Numbered from the stretch's first letter, positions 17,607 to 26,553 are shown. The stretch is 64,000 nt of DNA from Paenalkalicoccus suaedae (GCF_006965545.2 NZ_CP041372.2:2976001-3040000); one strand, 5' to 3'. Notes: generated from the sequence alone by a model not told the origin. Translations and numbers: made by a program.

Positions 17607-18436
17607 AAGATATTCTAGTTATTGTAGGTATTCCAGAATCAACCTACCACTATCATGTGAAAAACTTTGGGAAAGAAGATCCGGATAGAGAACTAAAAGA
17701 AGTCATTACTGAGCTGTTTAAGGCGTTTCATGAACGTTATGGTTATAAACGCATTACCAAGGAATTAAAGAAATCAGCCTGGTGTATTAATCACAAAAAA
17801 GTGTATCGACTTATGAGGGAATTAGGGTTAAAATGCGTAAAGTTTATGAGGAAGTCTCGTAGATACAATTCTTATAAGGGTAAGGTTGGAAAGGTAGCGA
17901 AGAATCGACTGTCCCGCCGATTTAGCACGCCTATTCCTTTTCAGAAATTAGTAACCGACATTACAGAATTCAAATGTCTAGGAGAAGAGAAATTGTACTT
18001 AAATCCACTCCTTGATCTTTACAATGGGGAAATTATCGCGTTTGGTATCAAGAAACGTCCAACATTAGATCTTGTCATGGAACCTTTAAAAGAAACAATA
18101 GAAGTACTAGGAGCTCAGGCAACCTATCGTACGACTATCCACTCCGATCAAGGCTGGCATTATCAGCACAACCAATGGGTGAGGACATTAAAAGAAAATA
18201 AAGTATTTCAAAGCATGTCACGTAAAGCAACCTGCGCAGACAATGCTTCAATAGAGAATTTCTTTGGTATATTAAAACAAGAAATGTATTATGGAGAAAA
18301 ATTAGTGAGCTACGAAGAATTAAAAAGGCAGATTGAAGAATATATTTACTGGTACAACCATATACGATCAAAAGAAAAATTGGCTGGTTTTAGTCCAGTC
18401 GAATACCGAACACAAACCAGCCAATTAGCTGCATAA
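17570..18436 (+). CDS. IS150-type transposase OrfB (DDE integrase)
   Basis: A 288-residue catalytic subunit with an rve integrase core. The DDE residues are Asp130 (LVTDITEF), Asp193 (IHSDQGWHY) and Glu229 (SIENFFGILK). The D-to-E spacing is exactly 35 residues. The GTG at 17570 is the annotated start, but the functional product is probably the OrfAB fusion made by -1 frameshifting. Confidence 0.94.
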   Translation: MAFELKEEGYRLKDILVIVGIPESTYHYHVKNFGKEDPDRELKEVITELFKAFHERYGYKRITKELKKSAWCINHKKVYRLMRELGLKCVKFMRKSRRYNSYKGKVGKVAKNRLSRRFSTPIPFQKLVTDITEFKCLGEEKLYLNPLLDLYNGEIIAFGIKKRPTLDLVMEPLKETIEVLGAQATYRTTIHSDQGWHYQHNQWVRTLKENKVFQSMSRKATCADNASIENFFGILKQEMYYGEKLVSYEELKRQIEEYIYWYNHIRSKEKLAGFSPVEYRTQTSQLAA

Positions 18437-18466
18437 TAAAAACTCTAACTTTTAGGGGTAGCCACC

Positions 18467-18484
18467 AAGAGGCTCTTTTCTTAT
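18467..18484 (+). terminator. Right half of the split terminator
   Basis: AAGAGGCTCTTTTCTTAT, the partner of 16959-16977 on the other side of the IS. Confidence 0.7.
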
Positions 18485-18527
18485 GGTTTTAGGAAATTTA
18501 ATGACTGGCTCTCAACCAATTTCAGAT

Positions 18528-18617
18528 TTATGTCCCGTATTAAGAAAGAATGTACCGTGTATGAAATAAATGTACCGTATTGAGTTTTTATGTACGGTAT
18601 ACAAACTTTATGTACCG
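18528..18617 (+). repeat. Phased 20-nt array D5 (ATGTACCG)
   Basis: Five copies of ATGTACCG or one-base variants begin at 18530, 18550, 18570, 18590 and 18610, exactly 20 nt apart. It has the same layout as array D1 with a different motif core. It lies just beyond the IS. Confidence 0.75.
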
Positions 18618-18844
18618 AAAGCAGAGTAAAGATGAGCGTTAAACTAAAAAGCTTTAGGATTTTGTAGCACGGCACTTTAGCAATAATCTCTTTTGAACCT
18701 TCTATGAAAGATATCAACAGTATAGAACTGAAATAACCCATAAGCCAACTACCGACACGGTCTTCTATAAAAAGCGAGGCAACGAACAAACGCCTCGTGC
18801 CCCTAAATAAAAAAAGAAAAAGTGTCAATTCCATAAACAAAGTT

Positions 18845-19000
18845 ACCGCAGGTGCCCTGGAGCAGCGTTTGCGTACTACCAGTGGTAGCCCTTCCGCGCA
18901 GTGAAAATCCTTTTGTCCGGCCATTTGTTTGGCCGGACAAAATAGTTGAGCTAGCATCCACAGGTAGTAGCAAACGATGCGTAGGGGCGCCGGAGGTGCC
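18845..19000 (+). repeat. Structured repeat family A, copy A3
   Basis: The central stem TTTTGTCCGGCCA (18911-18923) pairs perfectly with TGGCCGGACAAAA (18930-18942). The second stem is CTACCaGTGG with CCACaGGTAG. Outer arms GTTTGCG.TACTACC and GGTAGTAGCAAAC pair. It carries the AAAATCC and TAGTTGAGCTAGC boxes. A 188-codon frame crossing it on the minus strand has no ribosome site and is not a gene. Confidence 0.8.
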
Positions 19001-19118
19001 GCACTTGACCTCTCAATGTGGCTCTTTAGCAATTTGATTGTCTTCACTAAATCCTAACGGTCTCTTCTAAAAAAACAATCCATGCTAGACTTACTTTAAT
19101 CACCTAATTCATTTACAA

Positions 19119-19216
19119 TTTTGCACAACATGCTAGCTTTTTGGCACAACCTCCCTTAAATTTTGCACCACCACCCTTCTATTTGGCACCAACCCATCTG
19201 AATTAGGCACCCCACC
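19119..19216 (+). repeat. Phased 21-nt array E1 (TTTGCACC/TTGGCACC)
   Basis: GCAC cores begin at 19123, 19144, 19165, 19186 and 19207: exactly 21 nt apart. Each is preceded by TTT or TTG. It lies between two A elements (A3 and A4), as array E2 lies between A6 and A7, and shares the lead-in CCTAATT.ATTTACAATT with E2. Confidence 0.8.
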
Positions 19217-19248
19217 TTAAAACGAACAGAATCCTAAATAAAAAGCCC

Positions 19249-19283
19249 TCCACCTTCTGTTAACGAGAAGATGGAGGGCTATA
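19249..19283. terminator. Bidirectional-looking terminator hairpin
   Basis: AGCCCTCCACCTTCT pairs with AGAAGATGGAGGGCT (one mismatch) around GTTAACG, with A-rich flank on the left, so it reads as a terminator on the minus strand for the glucanase gene beyond repeat A4. Confidence 0.7.
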
Positions 19284-19299
19284 TCTTAAATAAAACCGT

Positions 19300-19456
19300 C
19301 ACCGCAGGCAACCCGCAGCGACGTTTGCGTACTACCAGTGGTAGCCCTTCCGCGCAGCGAAAATCCTTTTGTCCGGCCATTTGTTTGGCCGGACAAAATA
19401 GTTGAGCAAGCAACCACAGGTAGTTGCAAACGACGCGATGGGGCGCCGGAGGTGCC
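19300..19456 (+). repeat. Structured repeat family A, copy A4
   Basis: Nearly identical to A3 (central stem TTTTGTCCGGCCA with TGGCCGGACAAAA) and in the same orientation. It sits at the 3' end of the glucanase gene. Confidence 0.8.
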
Positions 19457-19471
19457 GATCTTGATCTTGAC

Positions 19472-22348
19472 TTACATCTTATCCGCTCGTGCTAGAAGCA
19501 ACAAGAACTCTAAACGCGTGATCGACGATCGCACAGCGAGGTCACCGTTACCGCGCCCAATCATCAGCTCCGCTTCTACGAGCGACTGTACTTCGTGGCT
19601 AAACGTGTCATCATTTTCTCCACGCGTGAAGTCAGTCGAGTAAGGTACTCCGAACGCACGTAGCACAATCGCAGCCGCTTCTCCACGCACGAGCTCGCGC
19701 TTCGGGAAGAACTGATTGAATGGGCTACCGCTGAAGATACCAGCTTCTCGCACAGCTAGGACGTAGTCTAGGCTTGGATGATCCAAAGGTACATCCATAA
19801 ATGCCTCTGTATCATTGCCTGGCGCAAGTTCTAGCACACGTGTGAGCAGGATCGCTGCTTCCATACGCGTGATCGATTGACCTGGACGCATCGTACCATC
19901 ACCAAAGCCTTTTACAATGCCGCGCTCTAATAGCTCGGCTACTTCTTCGTAGCTTGCATGAGACTCATCGAAGTCAGAGAACGAAACGCCGTCGCTTTCT
20001 TCCACGTGCATCTCGAGTGATACATTTTCGAACGTCAGCGTGTGAGGAGCTACCTCTCCGTCGACGTTACCTGCTAAGAATTTCACAGCAGTTGTGTCAG
20101 AGATAGGCATATCGAACGTGAATGATACTGTCTCACCAGCAGCCGTTACTGCTACTTCTTCCGATAAATAGCGCTCGTATGATGCGTTCTCAATAACTGC
20201 TTCGATCGTGCGATCAACTGTTGAAGCTACATCAAACGTTAATGTGTACGTTTCGCCTGCCTTTAGCGCAACGTTTTCTTGGAATAGTTGAATATCCCAT
20301 GGGTTTTGGCCGACGTCACCAATTGCAAGCTCTGCCTTACCATTGCCTACCGTTACATCCGCTTGTGATGTCCCGTCAAATTGACCTTGTACGTGGCTGA
20401 ACCAATGCTCATCTGTCTCAAACGATCCGTTTAGAAGTGGGAAGCGCTCGCCTGCGGCCTCTTCCTCTTCTGCCCCTTCACGCATAAGACTAACATTGTC
20501 GATAGAGCCACTAGCAGTCGCAACAAACGTTAATGCCGCTGCATCTACTGCGCTATCTAATGTAAACGTCACTTCGTGATCTTGCGCACTAGTAGGAGCT
20601 GTTACGGATTCATTCACTAGCTCTACCCCATTTTCCCCAGTCACAGAAACACTGATCGGCGCCGAAGCATCTGACATGGTGTTAAACGCAAGCGTATAGT
20701 CACCAGCAGGTAGCACAAGTCCAGGCTGCATCAACTCCGCCTCGCCAGCACCATCAAACGTGTACGTAAAGCGACGAGTATCTTCTGGAACGACGCCAGT
20801 TGCTACGTCACTTTCGAACTGCCAGAACGTTGTACGATCCATGCGTCCTTGGTCGAACGTGCCGTTGTAAATGTGATTGCCTGCAATTGCCGTCTTTGGA
20901 GCATCTTCGTTATAAGGATCAACCGCGTCGACTTCTTCAAGAACCACATTGTCGATCGTGACAGGCACTGTTGAAAGACCTGCGTTTAACTCCACGCGAG
21001 CACGTGGATCTGTTTCATTTGTCATTTGGAAAACAAGCTCGTAGCGTGCAGAATCCGTACCAACTTGGAAATCACGCGTTGGTGAATACGCCGTGTAGCC
21101 GCGCTCTGGACCTGCGCCAACTTTTACGTTTAGTGTGCGAGCTGCTTCCGCCTTCGCATCAAAGCTTAAGCGATACCAGCGACCTTCGCCTACGGTTGCA
21201 TTCTGGATAAGCTGAATGCTGTAAGGCTGCGAGCCTGATGCCGAAGCGTCAATCGTTACACCGTCCTCGCCTTGGCTAAAGGTAGCATCCGCTCCGAATT
21301 CCTCTAGGTAGACAAAATTCCATCCATCTTCACTAAACGACGACTCTAGGTCAGCCGGTGTGCGAATCGAAGAAATGTCTCCATCAAACGAAGGGTCATA
21401 GAGGTAGTTACCGTCTACTGGTTGCTTCGTATTTTCAGGTAGCTCGCTCGGCTCTGAAATAGGTTCTACCGGCTCGCGGTACTCGTCCATTTCGTAAGCG
21501 CGAACGTAATCTACCTTCACCGCCTGATTAAACTCTGTTGTCTCATCCGGATTACCACCGTACCAGCCACCGATTGCTAAGTTTAAAATCAAGTGGAACT
21601 CTTGGTCAAATGGTGCTGGGTACGAGAAGTTTGCTGCGTTATTCGCATTCTCAGAGCTCCAGTTATTGAGCGTTTGGAACAGTTCATCGTTAACGTACCA
21701 ACGAATTTCACCTGGCTCCCATTCGACTGCGTACTCGTTAAAATCTGTAATATCAATGCCTTCTGGGAAGTAGTAATCCTTTGCTGTAAAACGATTATTT
21801 GGCCACTGTCCACCGTAGTGAATCGCGCCGCCAATATGACTTGGACGTCCACCGGCCGCTTCCATAATATCAATCTCACCAGATGCTGCCCAGCCACCGT
21901 ACTTGTCATCTTCTGGCATCATCCAAAATGCCGGCCAATAGCCTTGTCCTTCTGGCAATGACATACTCGCCTCAAAGCGACCATACTTCTGTGAGAAATT
22001 ACCTTGGGAATGAATCTTACCAGATGTAAAATTGTATGTACCCTTATCGTTCGATACCGTTTCTTCACGACCTTCTAGGTGAAGCATGCCGTCTTTTACG
22101 ATGACGTTATCTTCTTCATACGACTGAAGCTCTTCGTTCCCCCAGCCAGGTACCCAGTTGCCGTTATCATCATAAAAGCCGTTCCCTTGATCAATCGACC
22201 ATTTACTCTTATCAAGCGTTGTACCTTCAAACGTGTCTTCGAATGTTAATTTCCACATGTCGTCTGTCTCTTCTCCTTTAACTACTGTTGGAAGCATCGC
22301 CTGTAAAACGAGCGTTGAAGCGAGTGCTGTAGCTACTGTTTTTTTCAT
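19472..22348 (-). CDS. Secreted GH16 endo-beta-1,3(4)-glucanase with CBMs and SLH anchor
   Basis: A 958-residue exported enzyme. Signal peptide about 1-25; GH16 domain about 30-295 with catalytic Glu158, Asp160 and Glu163 in GEIDIMEAAG. The motif and WPAFWMMPE context suit laminarinase-type (beta-1,3-glucanase) members. Three CBM4/9-like beta-sandwich modules follow (about 315-480, 490-635, 645-785). Three SLH repeats occupy about 795-958 and would bind the pyruvylated wall polymer made by the csaB locus. AGGGAGAGAG precedes the ATG. It would release beta-gluco-oligosaccharides for the ABC importer encoded just upstream. Confidence 0.95.
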   Translation of the reverse strand: MKKTVATALASTLVLQAMLPTVVKGEETDDMWKLTFEDTFEGTTLDKSKWSIDQGNGFYDDNGNWVPGWGNEELQSYEEDNVIVKDGMLHLEGREETVSNDKGTYNFTSGKIHSQGNFSQKYGRFEASMSLPEGQGYWPAFWMMPEDDKYGGWAASGEIDIMEAAGGRPSHIGGAIHYGGQWPNNRFTAKDYYFPEGIDITDFNEYAVEWEPGEIRWYVNDELFQTLNNWSSENANNAANFSYPAPFDQEFHLILNLAIGGWYGGNPDETTEFNQAVKVDYVRAYEMDEYREPVEPISEPSELPENTKQPVDGNYLYDPSFDGDISSIRTPADLESSFSEDGWNFVYLEEFGADATFSQGEDGVTIDASASGSQPYSIQLIQNATVGEGRWYRLSFDAKAEAARTLNVKVGAGPERGYTAYSPTRDFQVGTDSARYELVFQMTNETDPRARVELNAGLSTVPVTIDNVVLEEVDAVDPYNEDAPKTAIAGNHIYNGTFDQGRMDRTTFWQFESDVATGVVPEDTRRFTYTFDGAGEAELMQPGLVLPAGDYTLAFNTMSDASAPISVSVTGENGVELVNESVTAPTSAQDHEVTFTLDSAVDAAALTFVATASGSIDNVSLMREGAEEEEAAGERFPLLNGSFETDEHWFSHVQGQFDGTSQADVTVGNGKAELAIGDVGQNPWDIQLFQENVALKAGETYTLTFDVASTVDRTIEAVIENASYERYLSEEVAVTAAGETVSFTFDMPISDTTAVKFLAGNVDGEVAPHTLTFENVSLEMHVEESDGVSFSDFDESHASYEEVAELLERGIVKGFGDGTMRPGQSITRMEAAILLTRVLELAPGNDTEAFMDVPLDHPSLDYVLAVREAGIFSGSPFNQFFPKRELVRGEAAAIVLRAFGVPYSTDFTRGENDDTFSHEVQSLVEAELMIGRGNGDLAVRSSITRLEFLLLLARADKM

Positions 22349-22367
22349 TTGTCTCTCTCCCTAATAG

Positions 22368-22390
22368 AGAAACCACCGCATTAGCAGTGG
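22368..22390 (-). terminator. Weak terminator after the permease genes
   Basis: Minus strand: CCACTGC - TAAT - GCGGTGG (one G-U) then TTTCT. It lies in the leader of the glucanase gene and could reduce read-through from the permease genes. Confidence 0.45.
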
Positions 22391-22496
22391 CTTCTTTTAT
22401 ATTTGCTATGGTAGAAACCTTGTGCGTACTCTTTCCAATTGTGTGCGCGTATCGGCTACGAAAGAGCGTTACGCGGTTAACAAAAAGTAGGAATGA

Positions 22497-23327
22497 TTAG
22501 CTCTTGACTGCGCCGTCGGTGATACTCTTGATGAAGAGGCGGTTGAAGAGCAGGAATACGATAATAAGTGGTACGGTTGCCCAGAATGTACCGGATAGGA
22601 TCATCCCGAAGTCACGTACGCGATCATCCATCAGGGAGCGTAGTGCTACTTGAATGGTGTGTGTAGATTGATCTTGTAGGACGACGAGTGGCCATAGGTA
22701 GTCTCCCCAGATAGCCATGAAGACGATGATTCCGAGTGTTGCGAATGCTGGTAGAATGACTGGTACGACGATGTTCCAGTAGATGCGGAACGTCGAGCAT
22801 CCGTCGATTCTTGCAGCTTCAATAATTTCGTCTGGTACGGCACTGGAGATATATTGTCTCATCCAGAAGATACCGAACGCGTTCATGAGTCCTGGTACGA
22901 TAACCGCACGAAGGTCACTTAACCAGCCGAACTGTGTGATGATGTGATAGCTTGGAATAAGTCCGAGCTGCGGTGGGATCATCATCGTTCCGAGGATAAG
23001 CACGAATAGGAAGGTGCGTCCTGGGAATGGTAGTTTCGCGAATGCAAATCCTGCTAATGAACATAGAAGCAATACGCCGAATGTAATCGTCGTTGCGACA
23101 ATCAGCGAGTTAAGCATCGCTTGGAAGAACGGGATACTATCTAATACGTTTTGAAAGTTAATGACTAAGTTTGATCCTGGTGTCATGACAGGTGGTGATT
23201 GGTTAATTAAATTGTTTGGATTCGTAGCCATGACAAACATCCAGTAGAACGGGAATAACGATAATAAGCCTGCAATTGTTAGGAAGGCGTATAGGCCAAT
23301 TTTTGCCCACATGTTTTGTTTCTTCAT
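22497..23327 (-). CDS. Sugar ABC transporter permease (MalG/CUT1 type)
   Basis: A 276-residue inner-membrane permease with six predicted helices. The EAA loop EAARIDGCSTFRIYWNIVVP (about residues 187-206) contacts the ATPase. The C-terminal FLLFNRLFIKSITDGAVKS is typical of CUT1 permeases. It begins 2 nt after the partner permease stop. No ATPase gene is in the cluster, so an MsmX-like shared ATPase encoded elsewhere is likely, as in Bacillus. Confidence 0.93.
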   Translation of the reverse strand: MKKQNMWAKIGLYAFLTIAGLLSLFPFYWMFVMATNPNNLINQSPPVMTPGSNLVINFQNVLDSIPFFQAMLNSLIVATTITFGVLLLCSLAGFAFAKLPFPGRTFLFVLILGTMMIPPQLGLIPSYHIITQFGWLSDLRAVIVPGLMNAFGIFWMRQYISSAVPDEIIEAARIDGCSTFRIYWNIVVPVILPAFATLGIIVFMAIWGDYLWPLVVLQDQSTHTIQVALRSLMDDRVRDFGMILSGTFWATVPLIIVFLLFNRLFIKSITDGAVKS

Positions 23328-23329
23328 TG

Positions 23330-24283
23330 CTACTTCACCTCCACCTTTTTAGATCTGCCGATTCTGTTTGTAAAGTACATATTTAGAGAAGAGAAGATAA
23401 TAATGATGAAGAATAAGACAATCGCTGTTGCAGATGCTGTACCGAAGAAGTTACTTCCGAATGCATCTCGGTATAGGTAAAGCACGATTGTGATACCTTC
23501 AGGTCGTCCTCCACGTCCCTGGAAAATATGCGGTTCTGCGAATACTTGAAGCGCACCGATCGTCGCTGTGAATACAGAGAAGATGATGAATGGCTTCAGC
23601 ATTGGAATCGTGATGTGCCAAATTTGCTGACGAACTGTAGCTCCGTCCATTTTTGCTGCTTCATATAAATCGTTCGGGATTGCTTGCATCCCTGCTAAGT
23701 AAATGATTGTGTTATAACCGACCCAGCGCCAGAATACCATCGCTGCGATCGCAAACTTCGCTCCCCACTCCGAACGCGTCCATGTAATTGGATCGACGCC
23801 GAAGAATCCGAGGAATGTGTTTGCAAGACCGGACTCTTGGTTACTAAAGATAACGCTGAATACGATTGCTACTGCTACGATCGACGTTACATATGGTAAG
23901 AAAATAGCGAGTCGGAAAATTCCTTTATACTTAAGTAACACGGAGTTAAGCGCAAATGCGAGTAGCAGTGCAACTACAAGCTGAGGAGCAGTCCCCATGA
24001 GGCCGATTATGACCGTGTTATAAATTGATTTCCAAAATAGGGGGTCATTAAAGATAATGACAAAGTTGTTGAAGCCTACGAATTCCATTGGGTTTAGGCC
24101 GTCCCATCTAAAGAAAGCTAAGTAGAAGCTAAAGAAGATCGGGAATACACCAAATACCGCAAATAGAATATAGAATGGTGATATGAAGGAATAGCCTGCG
24201 ATCATATCCCACGTGCGGCGTGAAAAGGCGCTTTTTTTCTTTTGTGATGTTTTTTCTGCTTGGGCAGAATACTCTTCAGCCAT
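23330..24283 (-). CDS. Sugar ABC transporter permease (MalF/CUT1 type)
   Basis: A 317-residue permease. The ATG at 24283 has AGGAGG 6-7 nt upstream; an in-frame ATG at 24334 does not. It has six to seven membrane helices and the EAA motif YEAAKMDGATVRQQIWHITI (about residues 215-234). It forms a heterodimer with the downstream MalG-type permease. Substrate is inferred to be beta-gluco-oligosaccharide from the glucanase and beta-glucosidase around it. Confidence 0.93.
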   Translation of the reverse strand: MAEEYSAQAEKTSQKKKSAFSRRTWDMIAGYSFISPFYILFAVFGVFPIFFSFYLAFFRWDGLNPMEFVGFNNFVIIFNDPLFWKSIYNTVIIGLMGTAPQLVVALLLAFALNSVLLKYKGIFRLAIFLPYVTSIVAVAIVFSVIFSNQESGLANTFLGFFGVDPITWTRSEWGAKFAIAAMVFWRWVGYNTIIYLAGMQAIPNDLYEAAKMDGATVRQQIWHITIPMLKPFIIFSVFTATIGALQVFAEPHIFQGRGGRPEGITIVLYLYRDAFGSNFFGTASATAIVLFFIIIIFSSLNMYFTNRIGRSKKVEVK

Positions 24284-24319
24284 TGTCTTTCCTCCTACAA
24301 ATTTAAGACATGTTGATAG

Positions 24320-24364
24320 AAAAAGGGCTGTCACAGTCAGCGTTTGGCGCCACCTGACAGCCCT
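24320..24364 (-). terminator. Internal terminator/attenuator between binding protein and permeases
   Basis: Minus strand: AGGGCTGTCA (24364-24355) pairs perfectly with TGACAGCCCT (24333-24324), then TTTTT. It lies between the binding-protein stop and the permease start, so partial termination would give more binding protein than permease. Confidence 0.75.
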
Positions 24365-24475
24365 CCTTCCCTAAATAATGCTTGTTAAATTATTTGTGTG
24401 TTGTGTTGCGTGCTGATCGTATTGCGTTTGTGACAGATCGTGCGTTTTGTTTTTAGATCGAATGCTTCTAGCTAA

Positions 24476-25798
24476 TTAGCGAGAGATACGCTGTTGTACA
24501 CGGCTTAGAATATCTTCCCACTCTTCTTCTGATTCAATGCCGTCATAGACGTTGTTTAATCCTTCAAGGATCTCTGTGTTTACTTCTCCGTACTGAGCTC
24601 CTTTGTGAATGTGCTCTACTTCAAGTGCTGCATTAGCAAATACTTCTGCTGTGTTTTGACCGCCGAAGTACTCGTCTGTGTACTCTGCAAATTCAGGCAT
24701 TTCGTAGACAGATGGTGCAGATGGGAATAGACCCATGTTCTCGAATGCTTTTAGCTGTTGCTCTGGAGCAAGTAACCACTTAAGGAACTCGTATGCTTCT
24801 TCTGCGTGCTCTGTTTGAGAAGGAACCGTGATCCAAGATCCACCCCAGTTACCAGCACCTTCAGGTAGTGCTGCGATTCTCCAGTTTTCTTGATCTGGTG
24901 CGTTACCTTTGATTACACCTTGCATCCAAGCTGGAGCAAGTAGTGTTGCGTAGCTACCTTCGTCCATTGCTGCACCCCACTCAGGAGTCCACATGCCATA
25001 GTCACCAATGTACCCATCTTCGATCATTTGTGCTGTATCATCATACGCTTGCTTCACAAATTCTGATTGCTCAAGAATTAGCTCATCTGATTCGTTGAAA
25101 TACTGTTCTGGAGCTTGGTCACGCTTCGCGTTGTAAACTGTCTCTGCGTTCGGTGCCATGACTACTCCAGTTTCGTCTAATACTGTTTGTGCTGCATCGC
25201 GGTAATCATCCCACGTTTGAATAAGTGCTTCTACTTCTTCCGGCTCTGAAGGAAGTCCAGCTTCTTCAAAGATATCTGCGCGGTAGAACATGACTGTAGG
25301 ACCAATGTCAGTTGGAATTCCGAATAGGAAATCGCCTTCTACGTCAGTTCCAATTTCCCAAACCCAGTCAAGATAGTCGCCTTCGATTTCGTCAGCACCC
25401 ATCTCATATAAGTTAACAAAGCGATCTTGAGCATTTTTGTAGCCATCGATTTCTGATACTTCAATCGCAGCCATATCTGGCGCTCCACTTCCTGCTGATA
25501 GTGCAGTGAAGAGGTTGTTGTGGTGATCTTCCATGTCAATCTCTTGGAATGTGATACTGACATCCGGATTCTCTTCTACATACTCAGCTGCAAGTTCTGG
25601 GTAACCAGTTGCACCGAATAGCCAGAAAGAAAGTTCTATTTCTGCGTCTTCGCTTCCTAGATCCGTAACTTCTGCTTCATTGTCTGCTACTACGTTCCCA
25701 TCATTGTCCTGAGTAGCTGTGCTGTCTCCGCCACCGCCACATGCGGCTACAACCATTGTTGTAAATACGAGTGTTGTTGTTAAACCAAACTTTTTCAT
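24476..25798 (-). CDS. Sugar-binding lipoprotein of ABC transporter (family 1)
   Basis: A 440-residue extracellular solute-binding lipoprotein. The signal peptide ends in VVAAC, with Cys20 lipidated, followed by a Gly/Asp-rich linker. The body is a family-1 binding protein (WITVPSQTEHAEEAYEFLKW). The ATG at 25798 is 9 nt after AGGGGG; an in-frame ATG 6 nt upstream is too close. It is first gene of the transporter operon, controlled by operators 25839-25852 and 25906-25919. Confidence 0.94.
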   Translation of the reverse strand: MKKFGLTTTLVFTTMVVAACGGGGDSTATQDNDGNVVADNEAEVTDLGSEDAEIELSFWLFGATGYPELAAEYVEENPDVSITFQEIDMEDHHNNLFTALSAGSGAPDMAAIEVSEIDGYKNAQDRFVNLYEMGADEIEGDYLDWVWEIGTDVEGDFLFGIPTDIGPTVMFYRADIFEEAGLPSEPEEVEALIQTWDDYRDAAQTVLDETGVVMAPNAETVYNAKRDQAPEQYFNESDELILEQSEFVKQAYDDTAQMIEDGYIGDYGMWTPEWGAAMDEGSYATLLAPAWMQGVIKGNAPDQENWRIAALPEGAGNWGGSWITVPSQTEHAEEAYEFLKWLLAPEQQLKAFENMGLFPSAPSVYEMPEFAEYTDEYFGGQNTAEVFANAALEVEHIHKGAQYGEVNTEILEGLNNVYDGIESEEEWEDILSRVQQRISR

Positions 25799-25838
25799 AA
25801 CCATTTTCCCCCTAATTGTTTTTAGAAAATGCAATTTA

Positions 25839-25852
25839 CTAAATCGGTTTCG
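25839..25852. promoter_or_regulatory. LacI-type operator O1, downstream of the -10
   Basis: CTAAATCGGTTTCG, a near-palindrome of the CGAAAyCGrTTTCG type, placed just after the -10 of the transporter promoter. The same core recurs at 25906 and 27754, so it is the likely site of the LacI regulator at 26582-27589. Confidence 0.8.
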
Positions 25853-25862
25853 TAACAGGCAA

Positions 25863-25890
25863 AAAATATAAGCGAGTGACCTTTTGACAA
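25863..25890 (-). promoter_or_regulatory. Promoter of the sugar ABC operon
   Basis: Minus strand TTGTCA (25890-25885), 16-nt spacer, TATTTT (25868-25863). The promoter lies between the two operator copies, which fits repression by looping or direct block. Confidence 0.65.
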
Positions 25891-25905
25891 ATTGCGCATC
25901 GATGT

Positions 25906-25919
25906 CGAAATCGGTTTCG
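25906..25919. promoter_or_regulatory. LacI-type operator O2, upstream of the -35
   Basis: CGAAATCGGTTTCG, an identical 14-mer to the bglA operator at 27754. Centre-to-centre distance from O1 is 67 bp. Confidence 0.8.
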
Positions 25920-25950
25920 TAAGGTTATTGTATACGATGCCATTTTATTT

Positions 25951-25964
25951 TGTCAACGCTTTCA
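25951..25964. promoter_or_regulatory. cre-like site (CcpA)
   Basis: TGTCAACGCTTTCA matches the catabolite-responsive consensus TGWNANCGNTNNCA. It lies upstream of the transporter promoter, suggesting glucose repression. Confidence 0.6.
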
Positions 25965-25980
25965 TTTAAAATTTATTTTT

Positions 25981-26553
25981 TTATTTTCCAAATGTAAGCG
26001 CGAGGATAACAGCCCCTAAGCTAAAACTAAAAAATAAAAGGAGGACGGCTAGTTGCGAAATGATAAATCCGCCAATCACGATTGACATCAATCCTGTGAT
26101 CACCATACTCGGCTTTCTCAAAAAATAAATCACGGACTGCTTAATCGCTTCTTTAATCGTTCGCCCCTCACTTATATAAATAAACCCGTAAGCAACTACG
26201 ACAAGATAAAAGATCGTAAAGAAAAAGGCTAAGCCAATAAAAACGTTGGCAAGAGAGCTCTCCCATCTAAATAAAAAGTAATAGTCAACGACTAAAATTG
26301 CCCCTACGAGAAGGAGAATCCAGGAAAACAAGACGGATCTTAGGAAATATCGTCTAACTGCTTCTACGTACGATACCTTTTCGCCCGTCAAGTACCCTCT
26401 AATTTTAATAAAGCTTGCTGTCGTTGCTGGTCCGATCCCGAACACCACTAGTCCAGCAAGCGTCGTGCCGATCCACAATATATTAATAACCACTAGGCGC
26501 ATTAACCACGTTGAAATTGTATCGATGATGCCAAATGTGCGACCTTGTGCCAT
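25981..26553 (-). CDS. DUF624 membrane protein (YesL-like)
   Basis: A 190-residue protein with about five hydrophobic helices. The N-terminal region (GPATTASFIKIRGYL, residues about 41-55) is typical of DUF624. YesL-type proteins are commonly encoded with CUT1 sugar transporters in Bacillus, where their role is unknown. AAGGGAGAG precedes the ATG. It is cotranscribed with lacI-type regulator upstream (28-nt gap) and lies between it and the transporter operon. Confidence 0.9.
   Translation of the reverse strand: MAQGRTFGIIDTISTWLMRLVVINILWIGTTLAGLVVFGIGPATTASFIKIRGYLTGEKVSYVEAVRRYFLRSVLFSWILLLVGAILVVDYYFLFRWESSLANVFIGLAFFFTIFYLVVVAYGFIYISEGRTIKEAIKQSVIYFLRKPSMVITGLMSIVIGGFIISQLAVLLLFFSFSLGAVILALTFGK

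Larger units (their letters stand above)
16992..18464 (+). mobile_element. IS3-family (IS150-type) insertion sequence
   Basis: An about 1.47-kb element with two overlapping transposase frames. The ends are imperfect inverted repeats: 16992-17014 against 18442-18464, 18 of 23 positions matching. Just inside the left end a perfect 15-bp stem (16998-17012 with 17021-17035) followed by TGTTTTT should block outside transcripts. No clear target-site duplication is visible. Both frames are intact, so it may be active. Confidence 0.9.

Noticed and set aside
16992-18464. Target-site duplication of the IS
   Set aside because: Flanks (AAGGG on the left, CCAAG on the right) do not match, so the exact insertion junction is left open.
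18481-19047. A 188-codon minus-strand open frame
   Set aside because: It crosses array D5 and structured repeat A3, has no ribosome binding site and no protein-like domain; related frames occur over repeat A7 for the same reason.
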